Positions 18,253 through 28,140 of a DNA stretch of 64,000 nucleotides are shown one piece after another. Position numbers and translations under genes: made by a program. The notes under the pieces were generated by a model that did no database searches, was not told the DNA's origin, and saw nothing but the letters and a program-made list of their open reading frames with translations. The DNA is from Candidatus Kapaibacterium sp. (GTDB lineage Bacteria > Bacteroidota > Ignavibacteria > Kapaibacteriales > JAEUSM01). The first letter of the stretch is position 1; every line of letters begins with the position of its first letter. The stretch is from positions 1-64,000 of the forward strand of contig JAEUSM010000018.1 in NCBI GenBank assembly GCA_016788785.1. The letters are read 5' to 3'.

Positions 18253-19278
18253 TTATATTGAATCAACTAATTGTTGACATAAATCTTCAAATGTAAGGTC
18301 AATTTCTTTTGCTGCCATTGGCAATAACGAGGTCGTCGTAAATCCTGGTAAGGTATTAACTTCCAAACAAAACGGAATATTATCAGGACTTAACCGAAAA
18401 TCAACCCTTCCAAATCCTTCACAGCCCAATACTTTGAACGCTGCATACGCCAAATTGGCGATATATTCGTTCAATTCATCGCTGAGTTCTGCTGGACAAT
18501 GATACTCAGTTTTCCCTTTGGTATATTTGTTGGAATAGTCGTAATACCCTTCTTTGGGTTCAATTTCAATAATTGGCAATACTTCATCACCAAGCATACT
18601 GACTGTCAATTCGCGTCCAGGTACAAAGGTTTCCAACAAAATTTGGTCAGAATATTGCCCAGCTATTTCCACTGCTTCTACTAACGAATCCAAATTTCCA
18701 TCTCGAACAAAGGTCATTCCTACTGTAGACCCCTGATCATTTGGCTTTACAACGATATCTTTGCCCAATTCTTCGCGGATTTCTTTGGCAATTTCCAAGT
18801 CAATGGCGTCATTCTTATGAAGCACATGCCATGGTGCCGTTGGAATACCTGCTGTTTGAAAGAGCGATTTTGAAAGAGCTTTGTCCATTGCAACAGCAGA
18901 TGCTAATCGCTTAGAGCCGGTATATGGGATATCTCGTAACTCTAAAAGCGTCTGCAAGACACCATCTTCCCCATACTGACCATGAAGTACCAAAAAGCAA
19001 CAATCGACATCATCAAAAAGTGATGATTGGATACAATCCATATATGCACGTTTCGAAAACTGAGCAAGAAAGTCGTTATCAACTGGTTTTGCTTCAGCAG
19101 AAAGTACTTCTTCTGTCGTCAGAAGTCCATTTTTCCCTTTTGCAGGATCAATGGCTTTGACTGTATAACCAAGTTGTTGTAATGCATGGGTGACAGCTTT
19201 TCCACTCACCAAAGAAACATTTCGCTCAGAGGAAATACCCCCCATGAGGACAGCTATTGTTTTATAGTTTTTTTCCAT
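18253..19278 (-). CDS. ddl: D-alanine--D-alanine ligase
   Basis: 341 residues, ATP-grasp fold. Seen: the N-terminal VLMGGISSERNVSLVSG, LHGQYGEDGVLQTLLEL, AMDKALSKSLFQTAGIPTAPW, the ATP-binding VVKPNDQGSTVGMTFV, and the catalytic FGRVDFRL with LEVNTLPGFTTTSLLPMAA. It makes the D-Ala-D-Ala dipeptide for peptidoglycan in the cytoplasm. The start overlaps the end of the uracil-DNA glycosylase gene by 25 bases, consistent with coupled translation. Confidence 0.95.
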   Translation of the reverse strand: MEKNYKTIAVLMGGISSERNVSLVSGKAVTHALQQLGYTVKAIDPAKGKNGLLTTEEVLSAEAKPVDNDFLAQFSKRAYMDCIQSSLFDDVDCCFLVLHGQYGEDGVLQTLLELRDIPYTGSKRLASAVAMDKALSKSLFQTAGIPTAPWHVLHKNDAIDLEIAKEIREELGKDIVVKPNDQGSTVGMTFVRDGNLDSLVEAVEIAGQYSDQILLETFVPGRELTVSMLGDEVLPIIEIEPKEGYYDYSNKYTKGKTEYHCPAELSDELNEYIANLAYAAFKVLGCEGFGRVDFRLSPDNIPFCLEVNTLPGFTTTSLLPMAAKEIDLTFEDLCQQLVDSI

Positions 19279-20126
19279 TCAGGATTTGTCTTTTCAATCA
19301 AAGAATTATATGTTCTCATCACCAATTGAATATCTTCCCAAGCAGGTTTTTTCCATTCAGGGTTTCTCAGCAATGCTGCAGGGTGATACGTTATAATCGT
19401 CGGTATTTTTTTATAAAGAAGTATATTCCCGCGAATATCCTTCATCGTCACTTTTTGTTTAAAAAGCGTTTCTGCAGCTGTTAATCCTAAGGCTAAAATA
19501 ACCACTGGTTGGAGTAATTCAATTTGTTTCCACAAATATGGTTCGCATTCTACGACTTCTTCGGACGTTGGACGTCGATTTTTGGGTGGTCTGCATTTCA
19601 AAATATTCGCAATATAAATTTCTTCTCGCGTAAAATTGATAGCCTCCAACATTTTCGTCAGTAACTGTCCCGCTCTTCCAACAAATGGCTCTCCTTGTTT
19701 ATCCTCTTCTTCACCGGGAGCCTCTCCAATCACTAATAATTTCGCATTGGGACTTCCTACTCCAAACACAAATCGTAACCTCGTTGCACCTAACGAACAA
19801 TTCATACACGTATGAATATGCGAATACAAAATATCCAGCGTTGGAGCTTTTTGCCATTCGTGTTGGATTGTTGGTTCCGCTTTTACCGTTTCAATAGTTG
19901 GAAGTGTTATTGACACTTTAGGAACTTCGATTGGAGTTACCGTTTGCGTTTGAACTACTTCCGCAGTGGGTTCTTGGGTTTTCTGTTTGGTTAGTTTACG
20001 AACAGATTGCACCGAAGGTACAGTGTTTTCTAACAATGTACTATCAGTGCTTGTAAATTTCGAACTATGCGGTTGTTGTCGTTGAAGCAATGCAAGGACT
20101 GATTCGGCGACTTTCTTTTTGCTCAT
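19254..20126 (-). CDS. Family 4 uracil-DNA glycosylase
   Basis: 290 residues. The catalytic domain (about 95-285) has motif [21 protein letters not shown], motif [10 protein letters not shown], and four cysteines (HTCMNC, LKCRPP, VVECEP) placed as the 4Fe-4S ligands of family 4 enzymes. It removes uracil from DNA as the first step of base excision repair. The first 90 residues are a low-complexity Thr/Val/Pro/Gln-rich extension of unknown role. It lies 11 bases after gyrB and overlaps ddl by 25 bases. Confidence 0.92.
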   Translation of the reverse strand: MSKKKVAESVLALLQRQQPHSSKFTSTDSTLLENTVPSVQSVRKLTKQKTQEPTAEVVQTQTVTPIEVPKVSITLPTIETVKAEPTIQHEWQKAPTLDILYSHIHTCMNCSLGATRLRFVFGVGSPNAKLLVIGEAPGEEEDKQGEPFVGRAGQLLTKMLEAINFTREEIYIANILKCRPPKNRRPTSEEVVECEPYLWKQIELLQPVVILALGLTAAETLFKQKVTMKDIRGNILLYKKIPTIITYHPAALLRNPEWKKPAWEDIQLVMRTYNSLIEKTNPEWKKTIKQ

Positions 20127-20137
20127 TCCTCGATGAA

Positions 20138-22159
<2,022 letters not shown>

Positions 22160-22423
22160 TTATATCTATACAAAATGTGTATCAAAACTATATATTGCAA
22201 AGATACAAAATTTTCACCAATTTTCCGTAAAAAGGTTTGAAAGAGGGAGGAATTGCTTGGAATATGCAAGATTTTTTTTGTTTGAAAAATTAATTTCACA
22301 AATAATAATGTCAATGTTAACCAATACCTATTAAATTGTTTTCTTACTTTATATCATTCACAAAAATTACTTAAACTGTTTTTGTTAAATATTTGGAAAA
22401 GTGATGTATTTTGATTATATTTT

Positions 22424-22467
22424 AAGGTTTAATATTTTTTCCTTAAAGGTTTAATATTTTTTCCTTA
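22424..22467. repeat. Perfect 22-bp tandem duplication upstream of the subtilase gene
   Basis: Two exact copies of a 22-bp unit (AAGGTTTAA, then TATTTTTTCCTTA) at 22424-22445 and 22446-22467, ending 18 bases before the ATG at 22486. The rest of the 332-base gap to gyrB (22154-22485) is AT-rich with no RNA gene seen. Confidence 0.85.
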
Positions 22468-22485
22468 ATTTTTTAGGATTCTCAA

Positions 22486-25032
22486 ATGTCACAATTCACC
22501 ATGAAAAAATTGAATTCTGTTGTTCAGTTTTTAGTAATCTTATTATCTATTGTTTTCACTATTTCTGTCCATGCTCAAACGATTAAATACCCCGTACCAC
22601 CACCTTGGAATGTGTATATTGATTCGATTCCCTTCCCTTGGCCTCATGACAGTACTTTCGTGAAAGATGAGATTATCATTCGATTTAAACCGAATTCAAT
22701 TAATACGAACAAACTATGTATAAACTATAGCAATTTTAGCCAAAATAATGCTATCTATGATAAAAAGAGTGAAAAAACTTATACAAATTTGATAAATGAA
22801 GTAAGAAATTATGCGTTTTCCCAAACTTTTCCAATAGATAGTCTCATATCACATAGTGGGTTACGATTATTTTTAAAAAATCGAGGAGCATTGTATTTAC
22901 GAAGAATGTCTGCGGCAAGTCCTTGCAGGGATACTTTATCTGTTACAAGAAGAGGAGATACAATTCCTAATAGCTCATATTTGTGGATGGTACTTAAATT
23001 TGACAATGACACTAGTGCAGTGTTTTCTGCCATTGCCTTAAATGCTTTTTACTATAATCAAGTAGATATAGCGAGTACCAACGATTTTTTAAAACAACGT
23101 TCTACTCCAGATGATGAGTCCTTCCCTTTACAAAGAAGTTTGCAAAGTAATTATCTGGATTTGGAAACAGCATGGAGTAGTACCACAGGTCATTCAGATG
23201 TAAAAATTGGAGTTTTAGAAGTTGGAGTAGATTATGAACATTGTCAACTTGGAGGTAATATAGGATATGGCTATAAGATACAAGATGGTTGGAGATTTGA
23301 GACCAAGAATAACTTTGTTAAAGGAGATCCAAATGATATTGGAGACATAGTTCCTACTTCACATGGTACTCAAGTTTGTGGAATAATAGGAGCAATGTCA
23401 AATTACAATTGTGGCTCACCACTTCGAGGAATAGCTGGTATAAACGGTGGATGGTATCAGGAAAGTATTGGAAGTCCAATTTTTCTTTTTGCAACAAGTG
23501 ATAGGAGAATTAGTTTTAGCTCAATAATTAAAGAGTATGTTATTTCTTCTTTGCTAGATGGAGCAAATTTATTCAATAGTGGCTTAATTGATTATGGATA
23601 TGGAATAAATGTATTTAATTTAAGTTTAGGAGGTGGTAATATTTTTTCACCATCTTCAGAAGATTATAGACAAGCAATTATGGTTGCTTATGCAAATGGA
23701 ACTTCAGTAGTAGTATCTTCAGGAAATAATGGAGTATTTGGGGTTGAAAATTTTGACCAGATTTCCTGTAATGATCCACAAACTGTAATTAATGTGGGTG
23801 CAAGTGACAAAAATGAAAATAGAAATTTTTATTCTGATTATAATAAATACCTTGATATTATAGCACCCGGTGGGAAGAATGTAAACTCAGGTATTCCATT
23901 ACAGCAACAAAAAGAAGATCTAATGGTATATACATTGACTTCTTTACATTCTTATGATTCTACATATTCTTGGGTGGAGGGTACCTCATTTTCTGCACCA
24001 CATGTTACAGGAGTAGTTTCACTTATACAATCCTACGAAAAACTTTATCCAGGTACCGAACCAATGCGACCAGAAGATTTTGAAGGAATTATCAAAGCAA
24101 ATGCCTTCGATAGGATCTACGATGCAGGCATTGCTGAAACAAATATTTCGCCATATCAATATTTGGATGGTTATGATAAAAAGACAGGTTGGGGTTCGTT
24201 AAAAGCAGGAAAAATTTTTACACGATTTACCAATGGTTACGCTGTGCATCACAAGCATTTTAATGATGTAGAAAATTTTAATATTAGTGAATGGTCTGCA
24301 CCGGTAAATCTTACCTTTAAAAATCCAATAAAAGACCATTGTGATTATATTGAATGTGGTTTTTATAGTGTCAGGGTAAGAAGGTGGACGCGGAATGTAG
24401 ATCTGGAATTAGACCTGTGGAAACGTGGAAATGGCGACGAGGTTTATGTTTGGGGTATTGGAGGAGAAGAGTTACAATATTCAGGTTGGGACTCCCTGCC
24501 AGAAGTCTATTCAGAAAACTACTATAAACCTCACTATCAAAATAATTTTACTGTAGTTAACTCAGGTGATGGTGGAAACGGTATCGTCAAAGGAATACGT
24601 CATACGGACAAAGCAATGGTTTCCGCAACAACTTTTCAGTATGAGTTTTCTCAAAATGGTACTGTCATTGGTGTCTATCCACCGGATGAAAAGATTGGAG
24701 TCAATTTTTCTATTTATGGTGCATTAGTTACTCCGACAAGTATAGAAAAACAACCATTACATAAAACAAAAGATATTTCTATTCAACCATCTGTCATCAG
24801 TACAAAAAGCACTCTTACGTATACATTTTCTTCATCTGGCCCAATAACCGTACAAGTAACAAATGTAGAAGGAAGATTGGTTTTCGGTAAAAATATTGAC
24901 TATCAAGAAGGAACCATTGGAATAGAATACTTGGACTTTTCGAACTTTTCCAATGGACATTATATAATTTCTCTTATCCACTCACTTACTGGAGAAGTTT
25001 TACAAACCAAATGTGCAGTATTGCGATATTAA
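22486..25032 (+). CDS. Secreted S8 (subtilisin-like) peptidase with type IX sorting domain; non-canonical catalytic Asp
   Basis: 848 residues. The signal peptide ends near VHAQT. An N-terminal prodomain-like region runs to about 200. The S8 fold spans about 220-560 with His293 (SHGTQVCGIIGA), oxyanion Asn414 (SSGNNG) and nucleophile Ser501 (GTSFSAPHVTG). The Asp position of the triad (normally VLDTG) reads VLEVG, with Glu245 instead of Asp. A C-terminal Por-type sorting domain (about 775-848: VTNVEGRLVFGKN, SNGHYIISLIHS) predicts export by the type IX system. Activity is uncertain because of the Asp-to-Glu change. A later Met at residue 6 is an alternative start. It is followed 11 bases later by a lipoprotein gene. 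Confidence 0.87.
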   Translation: MSQFTMKKLNSVVQFLVILLSIVFTISVHAQTIKYPVPPPWNVYIDSIPFPWPHDSTFVKDEIIIRFKPNSINTNKLCINYSNFSQNNAIYDKKSEKTYTNLINEVRNYAFSQTFPIDSLISHSGLRLFLKNRGALYLRRMSAASPCRDTLSVTRRGDTIPNSSYLWMVLKFDNDTSAVFSAIALNAFYYNQVDIASTNDFLKQRSTPDDESFPLQRSLQSNYLDLETAWSSTTGHSDVKIGVLEVGVDYEHCQLGGNIGYGYKIQDGWRFETKNNFVKGDPNDIGDIVPTSHGTQVCGIIGAMSNYNCGSPLRGIAGINGGWYQESIGSPIFLFATSDRRISFSSIIKEYVISSLLDGANLFNSGLIDYGYGINVFNLSLGGGNIFSPSSEDYRQAIMVAYANGTSVVVSSGNNGVFGVENFDQISCNDPQTVINVGASDKNENRNFYSDYNKYLDIIAPGGKNVNSGIPLQQQKEDLMVYTLTSLHSYDSTYSWVEGTSFSAPHVTGVVSLIQSYEKLYPGTEPMRPEDFEGIIKANAFDRIYDAGIAETNISPYQYLDGYDKKTGWGSLKAGKIFTRFTNGYAVHHKHFNDVENFNISEWSAPVNLTFKNPIKDHCDYIECGFYSVRVRRWTRNVDLELDLWKRGNGDEVYVWGIGGEELQYSGWDSLPEVYSENYYKPHYQNNFTVVNSGDGGNGIVKGIRHTDKAMVSATTFQYEFSQNGTVIGVYPPDEKIGVNFSIYGALVTPTSIEKQPLHKTKDISIQPSVISTKSTLTYTFSSSGPITVQVTNVEGRLVFGKNIDYQEGTIGIEYLDFSNFSNGHYIISLIHSLTGEVLQTKCAVLRY

Positions 25033-25043
25033 AGGACACCAAT

Positions 25044-26117
25044 ATGAAAACGCCAATGTATTTAATTGCTTTTCTACTATTAGTAGTAGTTTCATGTAAC
25101 GATAATGTAGTAGACCCGAAAGTCAATGAATCAGATGATACTACCACCTATTACCCCAATTGTAAGAATTTTGTTCCAACAGATATATATTTTCCAGAAA
25201 GTATTGATTTATATTCAATTTCTTATAATGGAATTAATGCTTCAATTTTAAGTACGAATTATACATATTTTGACAACTTAAACTTAACTACCGGTATTGT
25301 TACAAGAATAGAATTTGACAAAGCAAAATTTCTTAATATTAAAAACATTTCAATGTATTCAAATAGAAAATTTTGCCCCTATAATTCTAATCTAGTTGTT
25401 TTTTCTGCAAAAGTACAAAAAGATACAATAGGAGATGGGAAAAATTATACAGTTACGGATGAAATTGTTTTACACGATATTAATTCAAATGAAATTAAGT
25501 TAATCACACCTAAATCATTTGGGAATATAACAAGTGGAATATTGTCTATAGAATGGGTAGGCACTTCTAAACAAGATAGTAACGTTTTTTTTATTTCAAG
25601 GAGTTCTACTAATAGAAGTTTCTTTCATTTAGAGACCGAAACTCTTGTATCAGATAATTCAATAATTGGTAAATACTCAAAAAATTTTGAGTACAAAGTC
25701 CATACCATAAGTAGAAATAATAAAAGTTTTTATCTTAATGATAAGATGATATCTTTACAAGATACCATTAACTACTTGAATATTGTAAATATTGATTTCT
25801 CATTTGATAACAGGTATGTTATGTTTACAGTAATTCCTCAAGTAACTGAAGGTTTTGTATTACAAGATAGCAATGCCAGAGGAAGAGAACTGTGGATTAT
25901 TGAAGTAGAAAAGCTACGGACATCTTCCGGAGTATTCACCGATATAACAAAAATAAATACTCGTTATAGGCATTGTCTCTTCATATATGATAAAACAGCT
26001 CTTTTAACACCCATGAATACTATTATAGCAAGTATGCACTCCCATGACAATCTCAAAGGCAACGTCTACGAAATGGACTTAAAGGGTAATATTCTTAGGA
26101 AGATTACGAATAATTAG
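25044..26117 (+). CDS. Lipoprotein, possible beta-propeller
   Basis: 357 residues from the ATG at 25044, which follows an AAGGA site and gives a clean lipoprotein signal (MKTPMYLIAFLLLVVVSC, lipid Cys18). The body contains repeated strand patterns such as EIVLHDINSNEIKLIT and GRELWIIEVEKL, and ends GNVYEMDLKGNILRKITNN, resembling TolB/PD40-type propeller blades, but no family is certain. It is 11 bases downstream of the subtilase-like gene and probably co-transcribed. A strong terminator follows. Confidence 0.75.
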   Translation: MKTPMYLIAFLLLVVVSCNDNVVDPKVNESDDTTTYYPNCKNFVPTDIYFPESIDLYSISYNGINASILSTNYTYFDNLNLTTGIVTRIEFDKAKFLNIKNISMYSNRKFCPYNSNLVVFSAKVQKDTIGDGKNYTVTDEIVLHDINSNEIKLITPKSFGNITSGILSIEWVGTSKQDSNVFFISRSSTNRSFFHLETETLVSDNSIIGKYSKNFEYKVHTISRNNKSFYLNDKMISLQDTINYLNIVNIDFSFDNRYVMFTVIPQVTEGFVLQDSNARGRELWIIEVEKLRTSSGVFTDITKINTRYRHCLFIYDKTALLTPMNTIIASMHSHDNLKGNVYEMDLKGNILRKITNN

Positions 26118-26151
26118 ATTGTTTTCCTATTTCGCTCTGTTTGTTGTTTTA

Positions 26152-26187
26152 AGGGGACTTCAAAAAAAAAGGAAGTCCCTTTTTTAT
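26152..26187 (+). terminator. Intrinsic terminator after the lipoprotein gene
   Basis: Stem GGGACTTC/GAAGTCCC (26155-26162 and 26173-26180) with an A-rich loop and a following T6 run; upstream A residues extend the stem. The orientation suits the plus-strand subtilase-lipoprotein transcript. Confidence 0.85.
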
Positions 26188-26216
26188 TTTCAGAATTTCT
26201 ACAACTTACCCTCCAA

Positions 26217-26615
26217 TCATCCCAAAAACTGCTCTCTTTGTGCAGGGGTTGGGAGATGGCAGTGGTCGTGTTTGCCGAAGATTTGATAGCGGTTTTTGGC
26301 GATGAGGCGATAGAGTGCATTGCTGATGAATGGTGGAATGATGAAGGAGATAATTCTGAGTACATTCCAAAAACCACCGAGCGTTTTGCCGATGTGTTGG
26401 AGTGCTTTGACTTCTGTAAAAAAGGTACTTTGTGAATAGACTACGATAGAATCGAAAGAAGTTTGTTGCGTATTGGTGAGCGATTGGTAGGTTGTTCCTT
26501 GTAAAGGTGAAAACTTCAGTCGGTGGTGGCGGTCGAGTTTTAAAAGCAATTGCACTGAGCGAGTACACAATCCACAAACTCCATCGTAAAAAACTATTGT
26601 TTGTTCAGTGTTCAT
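26217..26615 (-). CDS. DCC-family (DUF393) thiol-disulfide oxidoreductase-like protein
   Basis: 132 residues from the ATG at 26615. The N-terminal IVFYDGVCGLC carries the DCC motif (Asp11, Cys14, Cys17) that names the family. LKFSPLQG and VVYSQSTFFTEVKALQHIGKTLGG follow the DUF393 pattern, as does the FISNALYRLIAKNRY near the C-terminus. The family is predicted to be redox-active; its substrate is unknown. The start codon overlaps the stop of the EamA gene by four bases (ATGA), so translation is coupled. The longer upstream reading frame would overlap EamA extensively and is rejected. Confidence 0.87.
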   Translation of the reverse strand: MNTEQTIVFYDGVCGLCTRSVQLLLKLDRHHRLKFSPLQGTTYQSLTNTQQTSFDSIVVYSQSTFFTEVKALQHIGKTLGGFWNVLRIISFIIPPFISNALYRLIAKNRYQIFGKHDHCHLPTPAQREQFLG

Positions 26616-27550
26616 CGTTTTGAAGAATATAATTTCGCTCCAAATTGTGAGACGACAATTCCCCCCAATATCCACAATGAACCGTAGAGTTCTGCAGGTG
26701 ACAACATTGATTGGGATACAATACAAAAGAGAATTGCAGCAACAATGGGTTCAATACTGAAAATGACGGAAGCCGTGATGGGCGATGTTTTTGGTTGATA
26801 GACCGTTTGAATATACGTCGCTACAACGGACGCAAATATGGCTGTGTAGACAATAGCTCCAATAACAACTGGAGTGATGTGAACAACAGAACGATAGGTC
26901 GTATACTCAGCAACAATATTCGAGAAAAAGTATGGCTCAATTAACCAAAAAACTCCTGAAATAGGAACCGTCAGAAAAAATTGTACAATGGTTAACTGCA
27001 ACGATTTTTGGTACATATCCGCAGAAGTTTCAACATACTTATTGATATAAACGATATAAAAAGACCACAAGAGCGAACCCAGTAAGGTCATCACATCACC
27101 CACATTCACGTCTGTCAGCGATTCTGGTTGTGTAAACACCCACAATCCAATGAAGCAACAAATTACTCCGAAGAGTTGCCACATTGTCATTCCTTTTTTG
27201 AGGACTATTATTTGTGCAAACGGCACCAAAACCACCAACATACCAGTGATAAATGCCGATTTGGTTATGGTTGTAAAGGCAAGACCATACGTTTGGCACA
27301 AATATCCAATTGCAAAGAGCAAAGCTAAAACAAATCCCTCCAACCAAGTCGAACGTTCAAATGATTGGACTGGAGTTTGCAATTTATTACGAAAGTATAA
27401 CCACCCAACGATAGATGCAATAACAAAACGAATTGTCGTAAATGGAGCTGCACTACAATCTGGAATTGCCTCTTTCACCACTATAAACGTCGATCCCCAT
27501 ACAATCGCCACCTGCAACAGCAACCACTCCGCCTTTCGTTGTTCAGTCAT
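26612..27550 (-). CDS. EamA/DMT-family transporter
   Basis: 312 residues from the ATG at 27550, which has AAGGA just upstream. A TTG at 27613 would add 21 polar residues and is less likely. Ten hydrophobic segments arranged as two EamA repeats are visible: AIVWGSTFIVVKEAI, PFTTIRFVIASIVGW, then in the second half SLLWSFYIVYINKYV and SVIFSIEPIVAAILF with GSLWILGGIVVSQ. Drug/metabolite transporters export or import small molecules across the inner membrane; the substrate cannot be told. It is divergent from the metal-efflux cluster. Confidence 0.9.
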   Translation of the reverse strand: MTEQRKAEWLLLQVAIVWGSTFIVVKEAIPDCSAAPFTTIRFVIASIVGWLYFRNKLQTPVQSFERSTWLEGFVLALLFAIGYLCQTYGLAFTTITKSAFITGMLVVLVPFAQIIVLKKGMTMWQLFGVICCFIGLWVFTQPESLTDVNVGDVMTLLGSLLWSFYIVYINKYVETSADMYQKSLQLTIVQFFLTVPISGVFWLIEPYFFSNIVAEYTTYRSVVHITPVVIGAIVYTAIFASVVATYIQTVYQPKTSPITASVIFSIEPIVAAILFCIVSQSMLSPAELYGSLWILGGIVVSQFGAKLYSSKR

Positions 27551-27647
27551 TCCATCCTTAGTTTTTGTGCTTGAATTTGAATGTAGACGTTTGAAATTAT
27601 AATCTTCTTTCAATATACCAAAATGGGATGCGTCAATGTATATAATA

Positions 27648-28025
27648 ATGAAAAAGATTATTTCATATTGTTTATTATCTGCAATTCTGTTTTCTTTAAC
27701 AGAATTGCATGAATTTGTGAAAATCCCCTTCGCAATAGGTCATTTTATTGAGCATTATTCTGAAAATTCATCAACTTCCATTGTAGATTTTTTAACAGAA
27801 CATTATTCTGCTAATGATTCCCATTCTCAAGAACATTCTTCCTTGCCATTTAAAGAACATTGCACCTCAATAGTTCTCCATTTAGTGTTGTATACTGAAA
27901 ATATTCTTATTGATTTCATATTACCCTATTCAACAATCCAATACTTTCAATTTGGTTCTCATTCCACTGCAAAAGGTACCAAACTCGGCGTTTGGCAACC
28001 CCCACAAACCCTTTCACTCTCCTAA
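27648..28025 (+). CDS. Small exported protein preceding the metal-efflux genes
   Basis: 125 residues from the ATG at 27648 (an in-frame ATG at 27636 is possible). A hydrophobic N-terminus is followed by LHEFVKIPFAIGHFIEH and SIVDFLTEHY, with His/Glu-rich SHSQEHSSLPFKEHC, and ends WQPPQTLSLS. Similar small proteins with a KIPxxxxHxxEH stretch are commonly seen ahead of CusA/CzcA genes in Bacteroidota, where their role is not established. The His-rich segment suggests metal sensing or buffering in the periplasm. This is inference from composition and position. Confidence 0.72.
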   Translation: MKKIISYCLLSAILFSLTELHEFVKIPFAIGHFIEHYSENSSTSIVDFLTEHYSANDSHSQEHSSLPFKEHCTSIVLHLVLYTENILIDFILPYSTIQYFQFGSHSTAKGTKLGVWQPPQTLSLS

Positions 28026-28046
28026 CATTTACTTTTCATCATAGCA

Positions 28047-28067
28047 AATGATACTTGAAGTATCATT
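28047..28067. promoter_or_regulatory. Perfect 21-bp palindrome ahead of the CzcA-type pump
   Basis: Arms AATGATACTT and AAGTATCATT around a single G, located 22 bases after the small gene and 74 bases before the pump ATG. The TGATA...TATCA core resembles Fur/Zur-type operators but with an 8-1-8 rather than 7-1-7 layout. No T-run follows, so it is a better operator than terminator candidate. Confidence 0.5.
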
Positions 28068-28140
28068 GAAGCTTACTTAACTCAATGGCATATACTTGCA
28101 ATTGAGGTTATATTCTTATACTTTATAAAAATCAAACATC

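Noticed and set aside
23218-23986. Sedolisin (S53) instead of subtilisin because of the Glu
   Set aside because: The order Glu-His-Asn-Ser and the HGTxVxGIIGA and GTSFSAPHV motifs are those of S8, and the S53 Asp/Glu arrangement is absent.
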